A stretch of 64,000 bases of DNA, taken from the NCBI RefSeq assembly GCF_004364245.1, contig NZ_SOAV01000002.1, positions 594,504 through 658,503 of the forward strand, given 5' to 3'. Of the stretch, positions 54,105 to 62,351 are shown piece by piece. The notes under the pieces are model-generated. The model saw nothing but the letters and a program-made list of their open reading frames with translations. It searched no databases and was not told the DNA's origin. Position numbers and translations under genes: made by a program. Source of the stretch: Streptomyces sp. BK208 (GTDB taxonomy: Bacteria; Actinomycetota; Actinomycetes; Streptomycetales; Streptomycetaceae). Each line of letters opens with the position of its first letter. Within the stretch, counting starts at the first letter, position 1.

Positions 54105-55903
54105 CAGGCAGCCTCCGCTTCCGTCAGCTGGGAGAGCACGATCTCCCGGTAGGTCTCGTTGTCCGCCATCAGCTCGTGGTGGCGGCCCACGCCGACCACC
54201 CGCCCCTCGTCCAGCACGACGATCCGGTCCGCGTCCCGGATGGTCGCCACCCGCTGCGCCACGATGACCACGGTCGCCCGGGCCGTCTCGCGGGCCAGCT
54301 CCGCCCGCAGCGCCGCGTCGGTGGCGTAGTCGAGGGCGGAGAAGGAGTCGTCGAAGAGGTAGATCTCCGGGCGCTGGACCAGGGTCCGGGCGATCGCGAG
54401 CCGCTGGCGCTGACCGCCGGACACGTTGGTGCCGCCCTGCGCGATCGGCGCGTCCAGGCCGCCCTCCAGCTCGGAGACGAAGCCCTTGGCCTGCGCCACC
54501 GCCAGCGCGTGCCACAACTCCTCGTCGGTGGCGTCCGGATTGCCGTAGCGCAGGTTGGTCGCGACGGTCCCCGCGAAGAGGTACGGCTTCTGCGGCACCA
54601 GGCTCACCAGCTTGGCGAGCGTCTTCGGGTCGACGGTCCGCACGTCCACCCCGTCGACCAGCACCTCGCCCTCGGTGGCGTCGAAGAGCCGGGGCACAAG
54701 ACCCAGCAGCGTCGACTTGCCGCTGCCGGTCGAGCCGATGACGGCGGTCGTCTCGCCCGGCTCGGCCACCAGGTCGATGCTCCTGAGCACCGGCTCCTCG
54801 GCACCGGGGTAGCGGAAGCCCGCCTGCCGGATCTCCAGGTGCCCGTGCCGGCGCAGCTCGGTGACCGGTGCGACCGGCGGCACCACGCTGCTCTCGGTCT
54901 CCAGGACCTCCTGGACGCGCTCCGCGCAGACCTCGGCGCGCGGCACCATCATGAACATGAAGGTGGCCATCATCACGGACATCACGATCTGCATGAGGTA
55001 GGCCAGGAACGCCGTCAGGTCGCCGATCTGCATCCCGCCGCTGTCGATCCGGTGGGCGCCGAACCACACCACCGCGATCGACGACAGGTTCACCACCGTC
55101 ATGACCACCGGGAACATCAGCGCCAGCAGGTTGCCGGTGCCGAGGGCCACCTCGGTCAGCTCGGTGTTGGCCTTCCGGAAACGCCGCTGCTCGTACTCGT
55201 CGCGCACGAAGGCCCGGATGACGCGGTTGCCGGTGATCTGCTCGCGCAGCACCCGGTTGACCGTGTCGAGCCGCACCTGCATGGCCCGGAACAGCGGGCG
55301 CAGCTTCCGCACGATCAGCGTCACGCAGATCGCCAGCACCGGCACGACCCCGAGCAGCACCCCGGACAGCGGCACGTCCAGACCGAGCGCCATCACGATG
55401 CCGCCCACGCACATGATCGGCGCCGACACCATCAGCGTGAACGTCATCAGGGCCAGCATCTGGACCTGCTGCACGTCGTTCGTGGTCCGTGTGATCAGCG
55501 AGGGCGCGCCGAAGTGGCCCACCTCGCGCGCCGAGAACGACTGCACCCGGTCGAAGACGGCGGCGCGCAGGTCCCGGCCGAGGGCGGCCGCGGTGCGCGC
55601 GCCGTAGAAGACGGCGCCGATGTTGCAGACCACCTGGACCAGCGAGATGCCGATCATCAGGGCGCCGTAGCTCAGGATGTAGCCCGAGTCCCCCTTCACG
55701 ACACCGTCGTCGATGATGTCCGCGTTCAGGGTCGGCAGGTACAGGGAGGCGCAGGTCTGCAGGAACTGCAGCGCCACCAGCAGAGCGATGGGTTTCTTGT
55801 ACGGCCTGAGATAGGTCCGCAGTAGTCGTATGAGCACACTGAGTCTCTCGGAGTCGGCGACAGGGGCCGCGGTTGGTTGCCCCTGGCCCCTATCGTCGAA
55901 CAC
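54104..55903 (-). CDS. ABC exporter half-transporter, degenerate-site partner
   Basis: The exporter half of about 599 residues has six transmembrane helices (about 35-320) and a nucleotide-binding domain with Walker A GSTGSGKST, signature NVSGGQ and Walker B IYLFDDSFSALD. The Asp after the Walker B Asp replaces the catalytic Glu, which marks the degenerate ATP site usual in heterodimeric exporters. It is translationally coupled to the canonical partner downstream. The start is uncertain: GTG at 55903 has a G-rich tract directly abutting it, while GTG at 55837 (LIRLLRTYLRPYKK) would give a more typical N-terminus. Confidence 0.92.
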   Translation of the reverse strand: MFDDRGQGQPTAAPVADSERLSVLIRLLRTYLRPYKKPIALLVALQFLQTCASLYLPTLNADIIDDGVVKGDSGYILSYGALMIGISLVQVVCNIGAVFYGARTAAALGRDLRAAVFDRVQSFSAREVGHFGAPSLITRTTNDVQQVQMLALMTFTLMVSAPIMCVGGIVMALGLDVPLSGVLLGVVPVLAICVTLIVRKLRPLFRAMQVRLDTVNRVLREQITGNRVIRAFVRDEYEQRRFRKANTELTEVALGTGNLLALMFPVVMTVVNLSSIAVVWFGAHRIDSGGMQIGDLTAFLAYLMQIVMSVMMATFMFMMVPRAEVCAERVQEVLETESSVVPPVAPVTELRRHGHLEIRQAGFRYPGAEEPVLRSIDLVAEPGETTAVIGSTGSGKSTLLGLVPRLFDATEGEVLVDGVDVRTVDPKTLAKLVSLVPQKPYLFAGTVATNLRYGNPDATDEELWHALAVAQAKGFVSELEGGLDAPIAQGGTNVSGGQRQRLAIARTLVQRPEIYLFDDSFSALDYATDAALRAELARETARATVVIVAQRVATIRDADRIVVLDEGRVVGVGRHHELMADNETYREIVLSQLTEAEAA

Positions 55904-55980
55904 TCCCCCCGCGTTACCTCAACCGATTAACCCAAGAGCACGGCAAATTCCGGCCTACGAGCGGTAAGCCCGCCCACGCG

Positions 55981-57429
55981 TCACAGGGCGCCCGGGTGCG
56001 TCTGCTCGCGCACCGACACGTACTGCTGGCGCACCGCCTGCCCCACCGCCAGTTCCTCGCCCGGCTCCAGCACCTGCGCCACCGCGCCCTGCCAGACCGG
56101 GGGAGTGCGCGGGTCCAGGGTCCCCCGGGACACGCCCAGCGCCCAGGCCGCCTGCCGGGCCGAGCCGATCGCCGCGTAGTCCGCCGGCTGCGGCACGACG
56201 ACCTGCGTCCCGAACAGCGCGGGCGCCGCCGCCTGCACGGCCGGCAGCTCGGCCGCCGCACCGAGCAGGAACACCCGCCGAACCTCCACACCCCGGCCGC
56301 GCAGCACGTCCAGGGCGTCGGCGAGACCGCACAGCATCCCCTCGAACGCGGCCCGCGCCAGGTGCTCCGGCTTCATCGACTCGCGCCGCAGACCGGCCAG
56401 GGTCCCGGCGGTGTGCGGCAGGTTCGGCGTCCGCTCGCCCTCCAGATAGGGGAGCAGCACCAGCCCGTGCGCTCCGGGCGTCGACTTCATCGCCAGCTCG
56501 GACAGGCTCTCCAGGTCCGCCGCACCGAGCAGTTCGGCGGTGCCGCGCAGGGCCCGTACGGCGTTCTGGGTGGTGACGACCGGCAGGTGCATGCCGGTGG
56601 CGTCCGCCAGCGAGGTGATCATGCCGTTCTGGTCGACCAGCGCCTCGTGGTGCACGGCCATCACGGACCCCGACGCCCCCAGCGACACCACCGCGTCGCC
56701 GAGCCCGATCCCGAGTCCGAAGGCGGCGGCCTGGGTCTCGCCGGTGCCGGCGGAGATCAACAGCCCCTCCGGCGTCGTGCCGGCCGCCTCGGCCGGGCCG
56801 ATCACCTCGGGCAGCATCACCTGGTGGCCTAGGGCCAGCTCGACCAGGTCGGGCCGGTACGCGCCGGTCGCCGCCGACCAGTAGCCGGTGCCGGACGCCC
56901 CGCCCCGGTCGGTGGTCCGCCGCACGGGACGCCCGAGCAGCTGCCACACCAGCCAGTCGTGTGCCTGGAGGAGCACGGCGACGCGCGCGGCGGCCTCCGG
57001 CTCGTTGCGCGCCAGCCAGCGCAGCTTCGTCACCGGCTGCGCGGCCTGCGGCACCGAGCCCACGGCCTGCGCCCACGCCTCACGTCCGCCGAGCGCGTCG
57101 ATCAGGTCGGCCGCCGCGACCTGGGCCCGCTTGTCGCCGCCGACCAGGGCCGGACGCACCGTGTTGCCCTGCGCGTCCAGCGGCACCACCGAGTTGGCCT
57201 GCGCCGAGACGCCGATGGCCTGCACGCCCTCGAGGAGCCCGCCGCCTGCCGCCTCCCCGAGGGACAGCAGCCAGGCCTGCGGATCGACGTCGGCGGGCCG
57301 GCCGCCGCCCTCGGGGCTGTCCAGCGGATGCGGCGCGTAGCCCTGGCGCAGCACGGCACCCGTGTCCGAATCGCAGACGACGATACGTGTGAAATCGGGC
57401 GAACTGTCCAACCCGGCGACTATCCCCAT
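55981..57429 (-). CDS. FGGY-family carbohydrate kinase (xylulokinase-like)
   Basis: The 482-residue sugar kinase of the actin/hexokinase fold has an N-terminal half starting AGLDSSPDFTRIVVCDSDTG and QANSVVPLDAQGNTVRPAL with GDKRA, and a C-terminal half with GASGSVMAVHH and LLPYLEGERTPN. The position of the usual catalytic Asp (GGDN in xylulokinase) is occupied by Glu231 in SAGTGETQAAAFGLG, so catalysis or substrate may be altered. No sugar transporter or isomerase gene adjoins it; it stands alone between the ABC pair and a small membrane protein. Confidence 0.85.
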   Translation of the reverse strand: MGIVAGLDSSPDFTRIVVCDSDTGAVLRQGYAPHPLDSPEGGGRPADVDPQAWLLSLGEAAGGGLLEGVQAIGVSAQANSVVPLDAQGNTVRPALVGGDKRAQVAAADLIDALGGREAWAQAVGSVPQAAQPVTKLRWLARNEPEAAARVAVLLQAHDWLVWQLLGRPVRRTTDRGGASGTGYWSAATGAYRPDLVELALGHQVMLPEVIGPAEAAGTTPEGLLISAGTGETQAAAFGLGIGLGDAVVSLGASGSVMAVHHEALVDQNGMITSLADATGMHLPVVTTQNAVRALRGTAELLGAADLESLSELAMKSTPGAHGLVLLPYLEGERTPNLPHTAGTLAGLRRESMKPEHLARAAFEGMLCGLADALDVLRGRGVEVRRVFLLGAAAELPAVQAAAPALFGTQVVVPQPADYAAIGSARQAAWALGVSRGTLDPRTPPVWQGAVAQVLEPGEELAVGQAVRQQYVSVREQTHPGAL

Positions 57430-57473
57430 ACCCGAAATTCTGCCGCACGGGGCGCGATGCCCGTACCGGGACC

Positions 57474-57779
57474 TCAGGTGTTGCTGGTGCCCCAGTCGTC
57501 GGGGCCGCTGCCGTTGGTGCCGCGCTCCCGCAGCGAGCGGACCCGGTGCGCCACCGAATCGGGCATCCGGTCACCCACCTTGTCGCTCACCACGTGGTAC
57601 GCCTTGTCGGCGAAGTGCCTGCCCTGCTGGGCGGCGGACTCCGCGGTGTTGCGCACGGCCGGGTTCTGCGCGACCTGCCGCGCGGACTTCCGCAACTGCT
57701 CGTATCGCTCCCGCCCGGCTTTCGTGCCGAGCACGTACCCCACCGCTAGTCCGACGACGAACGTGAGCCGGTAACGCAT
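57474..57779 (-). CDS. Small YtxH-like membrane protein
   Basis: The 101-residue protein starts MRYRLTFVVGLAVGYVLGTKAGRERYEQLR, the single glycine-zipper transmembrane helix and charged follow-on of YtxH/DUF883-type proteins. The rest is soluble and helix-rich. The ATG at 57779 has GAAGGGAAGGG upstream; a longer frame to 57839 has no such support. The function is unknown; relatives are stress-associated membrane proteins. Confidence 0.8.
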   Translation of the reverse strand: MRYRLTFVVGLAVGYVLGTKAGRERYEQLRKSARQVAQNPAVRNTAESAAQQGRHFADKAYHVVSDKVGDRMPDSVAHRVRSLRERGTNGSGPDDWGTSNT

Positions 57780-57927
57780 GGCGGCCACCCTTCCCTTCAC
57801 TGGCTCCGGGGTGCTGGTGAGTACCGATTGGCGGAGCACCCCCCTGCTTGCGCTAATGTATGTGTCGCAGCGAGCGCGCGCCCCCTGGCGAATACCCAGG
57901 CAGACGCGTTCGATGCGACACCGACAT

Positions 57928-58000
57928 TCCTCGGTAGCTCAATTGGCAGAGCAGCCGGCTGTTAACCGGCAGGTTACTGGTTCGAGTCCAGTCCGGGGAG
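57928..58000 (+). tRNA. tRNA-Asn (GUU)
   Basis: The 73-nt gene folds into a standard cloverleaf: acceptor TCCTCGG/CCGGGGA, D-arm GCTC...GAGC, anticodon stem CCGGC/GCCGG around the loop TGTTAA with anticodon GTT, T-arm ACTGG-TTCGAGT-CCAGT, discriminator G. CCA is not encoded. It is five bases upstream of a near-identical copy. Confidence 0.95.
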
Positions 58001-58005
58001 CTCGG

Positions 58006-58078
58006 TCCTCCGTAGCTCAATTGGCAGAGCAGCCGGCTGTTAACCGGCAGGTTACTGGTTCGAGTCCAGTCGGGGGAG
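58006..58078 (+). tRNA. tRNA-Asn (GUU), second copy
   Basis: This is identical to the upstream copy except at the sixth acceptor pair, where G-C has become C-G (acceptor TCCTCCG/CGGGGGA), a fully compensated change. Anticodon GTT. The two copies are separated by only 5 nt and share the downstream UUCG terminator, so they form one transcription unit. Confidence 0.95.
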
Positions 58079-58089
58079 CACCGTGAACG

Positions 58090-58111
58090 AGGACCCTTCG
58101 GGGTCCTTTTT
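58090..58111 (+). terminator. Intrinsic terminator of the tRNA-Asn pair
   Basis: AGGACCC (58090-58096), loop TTCG, GGGTCCT (58101-58107) and a T-run to 58111. The UUCG tetraloop and U-tract make this a textbook factor-independent terminator, less common in Streptomyces. Confidence 0.95.
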
Positions 58112-58265
58112 CATGTGCCCTCACGACCCGGGAACCACGCGGCACGCTGCGGAGTCCTCAAGGTCATGAAGGCAGCCGTGGAAGCCGACCATCCGAAGCA
58201 GGAGATCGTATGAGCGGCTATGCTGCGGCAGACGGCGCGTACAGGTGTACGCGACACGCCGCTTC

Positions 58266-58339
58266 GGGGCGGTAGCTCAGCCGGTTAGAGCAGCGGACTC
58301 ATAATCCGTCGGCCGTGGGTTCGAGTCCCACCCGCCCCA
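58266..58339 (+). tRNA. tRNA with CAU anticodon (elongator Met or Ile2)
   Basis: The 74-nt cloverleaf has acceptor GGGGCGG/CCGCCCC, D-arm GCTC...GAGC, anticodon stem CGGA/TCCG region with loop CTCATAA (anticodon CAT), T-arm GTGGG-TTCGAGT-CCCAC, discriminator A. It is not initiator-like: the first pair is G-C and there are no three G-C pairs below the anticodon. Whether the C34 is modified to lysidine (Ile, AUA) or the tRNA is elongator Met cannot be settled by eye. Confidence 0.9.
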
Positions 58340-58741
58340 CTCCTGCCCTCCCGGGCAAAATCGTTCCGACCGGCGTCGCCGTGACCGGCCCCGCCCGGCG
58401 GCCGGGTCCGGAGCCGATTCTCCCCGCCGGGTGATCACCGAACGGTGACGCGCGCCGGAAGATCGCTCGGACGGAGCCGCCCGTTCGCCCCCTCCACCAC
58501 CCCTCCCGACGCCCGCCCTCGCGCCCCGGCGTGACGCGTCCACAGCCACCCGCTCGCAGTGCCGACGTCCCGCCGCACGGCCGGCGTCTCGTGTGTCTTC
58601 AGGCCCCGAGGCGCCGGCTGCTCTCCTCGCCGCGGACTCGTGAGCGGGCCCCCTGGAGTGGGCGCGGCAGACAGGCACCCGTGCCCGGGGACCGCCGACG
58701 CCGGGCCCGGCAGGTGTTGGCTCACCGCGGACCTGTCCGCC
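58340..58741. other. Intergenic region after the CAU tRNA, no convincing gene
   Basis: A short GCCC/GGGC stem (about 58346-58358) follows the tRNA. The remainder is GC-rich, with only low-complexity Arg/Pro/Gly frames. It lies between the tRNA and an IS5-type transposase fragment, a typical place for debris of integrated elements. Confidence 0.5.
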
Positions 58742-58831
58742 TGCCAAGTGCGGCTCGCCACGCGATACGACAAGCTGGCGGTCCGCTACGAGGCGACCGT
58801 CCTCATCGCTGCCGTCAACGGGTGGCTGTGA
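58742..58831 (+). pseudogene. C-terminal fragment of an IS5-family transposase
   Basis: The last 29 codons before a TGA (CQVRLATRYDKLAVRYEATV, ending AAVNGWL) match the C-terminus usual for IS5/ISL-type DDE transposases in Streptomyces (TRYDKLAVRYEATV followed by a short hydrophobic helix). The catalytic DDE part is absent upstream. It ends 20 bp before the MDR gene's 3' end. Confidence 0.75.
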
Positions 58832-58851
58832 TCGACACCTCCGTAGACGTC

Positions 58852-59817
58852 CTAGGCGACCCTGACCACGTACTTGCCCTGGACGCCGCCCGCCTCCAGC
58901 GCCCGGTGTGCCGCTGCTGTCTCCTCCAGGGGGAAGACCGTGTCCACCGCAGGGCTCAGCTTGCCCTCGACCACATGGCGGGCGAGGTCGTCGAAGTCCG
59001 CTCGCGTGGGGTTGCCGCTGAAGAAACGCACCCGGCCGTGTCCGTGGACCGTGCTGGCTGCGAGGTAGCCGAGCGACGCGGCGGGCCGTTTCAGGTCGAA
59101 GGCGATGGTGACCATGCGCCCGCCGGGATCGAGCAGGCGCCGGAAGTCCCGCAGGTCGGTCCCCGCGGTGTCCAGGACCACGTCGAAGCGGCCCAGTTCC
59201 GCCGGCCGCACGGTCCGGTGGTCGACGGCCTTGTGTGCGCCGAGCCCGCGGACGAAGTCGAGGCTGGCTGTGCGGGCCAGAGCCGTGACCTCGGCGCCGT
59301 ACGCCCGTCCGAGCTGGACGGCGGCGTTGCCGACACCGCCCGCCGCGCCCCGGACGAGAAGCCGTTCGCCGGGGCGCAGCCCGGCTTTGTCCCGCAGCGC
59401 GGTGATGGCCGTGGTGGCCACCGGCAGCGCGGCGGCGTCCACCGGGTCAAGGCCGTCGGGGAGCCGGCCGACCCGCTCCGCGGGTACGGTCACGTACTCG
59501 GCGGCGCTGCCGAACCCGGAGGTGCGGCCCAAGACCCCCCATACGGGGTCGCCGGCCGCGAACCGTGTGACTCCGGCCCCCGGCGCGGCGACCTCGCCGG
59601 TGAAGTCCAAGCCGACGCGCTTGGGGAACTTCCGGCCGGTCAGCAGGCGGAGACGGCCGGCGCGGGCTGCCAGTTCGCCGCCGTTGACGCTGAACGCGCG
59701 CACCTTCACCAGGACCTCGCCGGGGGCCGGCTCAGGGCGCGGCACGCGGCCCGGGTAGAGCACATCGGGGCCGCCGTAGCGGTCGTAGAGCACTGCCGTC
59801 ATCATGCGGTCGTTCAT
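58852..59817 (-). CDS. Zinc-independent MDR-family NADP oxidoreductase (quinone oxidoreductase-like)
   Basis: The 321-residue protein has the GroES-like N-domain (AVLYDRYGGPDVLYPGRVPRPEPAPGEVLVKV, GLDFTGEVAAPG) and the NADPH Rossmann motif VRGAAGGVGNAAVQLGRAYGAEV. It lacks the zinc-ligand cysteines, as in quinone oxidoreductases. The start at 59817 has AAAGG about 9 nt upstream; an ATG at 59805 (MTAVLYDRYGG) is also possible. It is divergent from a TetR gene with a palindrome in the shared gap. Confidence 0.92.
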   Translation of the reverse strand: MNDRMMTAVLYDRYGGPDVLYPGRVPRPEPAPGEVLVKVRAFSVNGGELAARAGRLRLLTGRKFPKRVGLDFTGEVAAPGAGVTRFAAGDPVWGVLGRTSGFGSAAEYVTVPAERVGRLPDGLDPVDAAALPVATTAITALRDKAGLRPGERLLVRGAAGGVGNAAVQLGRAYGAEVTALARTASLDFVRGLGAHKAVDHRTVRPAELGRFDVVLDTAGTDLRDFRRLLDPGGRMVTIAFDLKRPAASLGYLAASTVHGHGRVRFFSGNPTRADFDDLARHVVEGKLSPAVDTVFPLEETAAAHRALEAGGVQGKYVVRVA

Positions 59818-59870
59818 CGTTCTGCCTTTGCCGCCGGGGGCCGTACGGGGATCTGGCATCGACCGTAAGC

Positions 59871-59898
59871 TCCAAGTGGATGCAATCGTCCGTTTGGA
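59871..59898. promoter_or_regulatory. Imperfect palindrome between MDR gene and divergent tetR
   Basis: TCCAAGTGGA (59871-59880) and TCCGTTTGGA (59889-59898) are complementary at 8 of 10 positions around an 8-bp centre. It lies 54 bp from the MDR start and 20 bp from the TetR start, well placed for the TetR protein to control both genes. Confidence 0.5.
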
Positions 59899-59917
59899 CC
59901 GGAAGCGAGAGACAGCG

Positions 59918-60598
59918 ATGGCGGAATCTTCTCGGATCACAGCCCGGGACAAGGTGCGGGCGGACGCCCGGCGCAACCGGGAGCGCCTCCTGGTCGCCGC
60001 CCGTGCCGTCTTCGCGGAGCACGGGATCGACGCACCGATGGCGACCGTGGCCCGACGGGCCGGGGTCGGCGTGGCGACGCTGTACCGGCACTTCCCGACC
60101 CGGGACGCCTTGGTGAGAGGTGCGTTCGCGCAGCAGATGGAGACCTGCGCGCGGGCGCTCACCGAGGCTCTGGCCGCCCCTGACCCGTGGCAAGGCTTCC
60201 AGCAACTGGTCGAGACCGTCTGCGCTCTGCAACGGGAGGAACGCGGGTTCCCGGCCGCGTTCCTCGCGGCCTTCCCGGAAACCGCGTCGGAACACGCGCA
60301 GTCGCGGCAACGAGCCGAGCGGGACATCACGACCCTGGTACGCAGGGCCCAGGCGTCGGGTGCGCTGCGGGCCGATTTTCACCCCTCCGACCTCGCCGTG
60401 GTCCTGTTGGCACACTGCGGTCTGGCGACCGCCCTACCGGATGACGGTGCGGCGTCACGGCGCCTGGTGGCCTATCTGCTCCAGTCGTTCCGCACCGACC
60501 CGGCCAACGAACCGCTGCCCCCGCCGACGGCACTGACCATGCGCAGCCTCCCGATTGCAACTGAGGGTCCCCAGGGGCAGCGGCCCCCGAGAGGCTGA
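59918..60598 (+). CDS. TetR-family transcriptional regulator
   Basis: The 226-residue protein has a canonical TetR helix-turn-helix (RRNRERLLVAARAVFAEHGI, MATVARRAGVGVATLYRHFPTRDALVRGAF) at about 17-68, and a helical ligand-binding domain. It is divergent from the MDR reductase, a common repressor-target arrangement. The start at 59918 has AGCGAGAG about 9 nt upstream; the frame is open further upstream but overlaps the operator. Confidence 0.92.
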   Translation: MAESSRITARDKVRADARRNRERLLVAARAVFAEHGIDAPMATVARRAGVGVATLYRHFPTRDALVRGAFAQQMETCARALTEALAAPDPWQGFQQLVETVCALQREERGFPAAFLAAFPETASEHAQSRQRAERDITTLVRRAQASGALRADFHPSDLAVVLLAHCGLATALPDDGAASRRLVAYLLQSFRTDPANEPLPPPTALTMRSLPIATEGPQGQRPPRG

Positions 60599-60868
60599 CA
60601 GGAAACGGCACCTGCCGCAGGGCACACCCAGTCCGACAGTCCGACAACTCCACTTTCGCAACGGGCCCTTGTCGCCCGCCCCTTCCGCCCGCCGTTCCCG
60701 GATACACCTACGGCCACCTTCTGGAGCGTGGCCGCAGGGCGTGCATCCCTCGACGAGAACGCCGTGCGGCCGGGGCACGCGGGCACCGTGGAAGGGTGTT
60801 ACCGCGCCCGAGCTGTACGGGAGTCCGCGAGGAGGCTCCTCGGCATCACGGAGGGGGACCGTCAGGCG

Positions 60869-62311
60869 TCATCTCAGCGGTGCCCACCAGGTGACCGCCG
60901 TCCCCTGCCCTCCGCCGCCGGTCTCCTCGGCCCCGCCGGTCCCGTCGTCGAGGAAGACCCTCAGGCGTACTCCGTCGTTGCCCTCCGGCAACGCGGCGGG
61001 TGTCTCGACGGTGACCTGGACGCGGGAGAGTCCCGGGCGGGCGGACGCCTCGGCAAGGGCCTGGCGGAGGGCGGTGAGCAGGCGGTCGGCGACCCGGTCG
61101 GGCACGCGGGTGTCGAGGGGGCCCCTGAAGTGCGTGGACGGCGCGACACCGAGCCGGGCGGCGGCCGACGCGGTCTCCCGCAGTACCCGGCCGCGCAGCC
61201 CCGTCGGCGCCTCGCCCGGCGGCTGCCGCAGCGCGAGGATGGTGGAGCGCACCTCCTGGACCGTGGAGCGCAGCTCGTCCACCGCCCGGCCGAGGATGTC
61301 GCGGACGTCGTCGGCACCGGGGCGGCGCTGCGTGGACTCCAGCATCAGGCCGGTGGCGAACAGCCGCTGCACCACCAGGTCGTGCAGGTCACGGGCGATG
61401 CGGTCGCGGTCCTCGTAGACCGCGAGCCGCTCCCGGCCGCGCCGCGCGTCGGCCAGGTCGAGGGCGAGCGCCGCCTGCGAGGCGAACTGCGTCGCCAGCA
61501 GCCGTTCCACGTCCGTGTACGGGCGTCCGCCGCGGCGGCGGGGCAGAGCGAGGGTGCCGATCAGCCGGCCGCCCGCCTTCAGGGGCAGCATCATGCTCGG
61601 CCCGAACCGGTGCCGTACGTGGGTCGTCATGCGGGGGTCGGTCGCCGAGTCGTCGAGGAACACCGGCTCACCGCCCAGCAGCTGTTCCAGCACGGGGCTG
61701 CCCGGCGCGATCGTCGCGCCGATCATGCCGTCCGGGTCGTCGGGCGTCGAGGCGGTCACGATCTCCATGCCGCCCTCGGCGGTCGGGTGCAGGATGACGC
61801 CGGCGGAGGCGTCGGCGAGCAGCCTGGCCCGTTCGGCCACCGTGGCCAGCGCGTCCTCCGTGCCCTCCTCGGTGAGCAGCGCGGTGGTGACCGCCGCCGC
61901 GCCCTCGATCCAGCGGGCCCGCTGCCGGGCCGTCTCGTACAGCCGGACGTTGCCGATCGAGACACCGGCCTGGGCGGCCAGGACCCGCAGCAGCTGCTCG
62001 TCCTCGGCGGTGAACGGCCCCGACCCGGGCGGCCGGGCGATACGCAGCTCGCCGAACTCCTCGTCGCCCACGAGCACCGGCGCCCGCAGCAGGACGGCCG
62101 TCTCCGGTACGGGATCGGGGCCCGGGGCGCGGAACTCGGCCCGGCCGCCCCCGCCGGGGTCCACCACGACCAGGGCGGCCCGGCCGGCGCCGGTCAGTTC
62201 GGCGGCGCCGTCCACGATGTGCTGCAGGACGCCGCTCAGGTCGAGGTCGGTGCCGACGTCCAAAAGGGCTTCGAGGAGACGGGTCAGTCGGGGCGCGGGC
62301 TGCGCGGTCAT
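60869..62311 (-). CDS. GAF-GAF sensor histidine kinase-like protein with degraded ATPase domain
   Basis: The 480-residue soluble protein has two GAF domains (about 15-130 and 140-290) and a HisKA_3 dimerisation helix with the phospho-acceptor motif DRIARDLHDLVVQRLF, His310. This layout is that of the DevS/DosS redox-sensing kinases. The ATP-binding domain (about 375-480) is abnormal: where DevS-type kinases read EALTNAVRHA this protein has QALAEASARP, so the Mg-binding Asn is Glu421, and only DDGTGG remains of the G boxes. It is probably a pseudokinase or binding partner. The ATG at 62311 has GGGGGAAG upstream. It lies 40 bp downstream of the Mbl gene, likely one operon. Confidence 0.85.
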   Translation of the reverse strand: MTAQPAPRLTRLLEALLDVGTDLDLSGVLQHIVDGAAELTGAGRAALVVVDPGGGGRAEFRAPGPDPVPETAVLLRAPVLVGDEEFGELRIARPPGSGPFTAEDEQLLRVLAAQAGVSIGNVRLYETARQRARWIEGAAAVTTALLTEEGTEDALATVAERARLLADASAGVILHPTAEGGMEIVTASTPDDPDGMIGATIAPGSPVLEQLLGGEPVFLDDSATDPRMTTHVRHRFGPSMMLPLKAGGRLIGTLALPRRRGGRPYTDVERLLATQFASQAALALDLADARRGRERLAVYEDRDRIARDLHDLVVQRLFATGLMLESTQRRPGADDVRDILGRAVDELRSTVQEVRSTILALRQPPGEAPTGLRGRVLRETASAAARLGVAPSTHFRGPLDTRVPDRVADRLLTALRQALAEASARPGLSRVQVTVETPAALPEGNDGVRLRVFLDDGTGGAEETGGGGQGTAVTWWAPLR

Positions 62312-62351
62312 CCGTCGGGCTTCCCCCGTTCCGTGGTCCCCCGGCGGCGTC

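Noticed and set aside
58266..58339. Initiator tRNA-Met
   Set aside because: The acceptor begins with a G-C pair, and the anticodon stem lacks the three consecutive G-C pairs of initiators.
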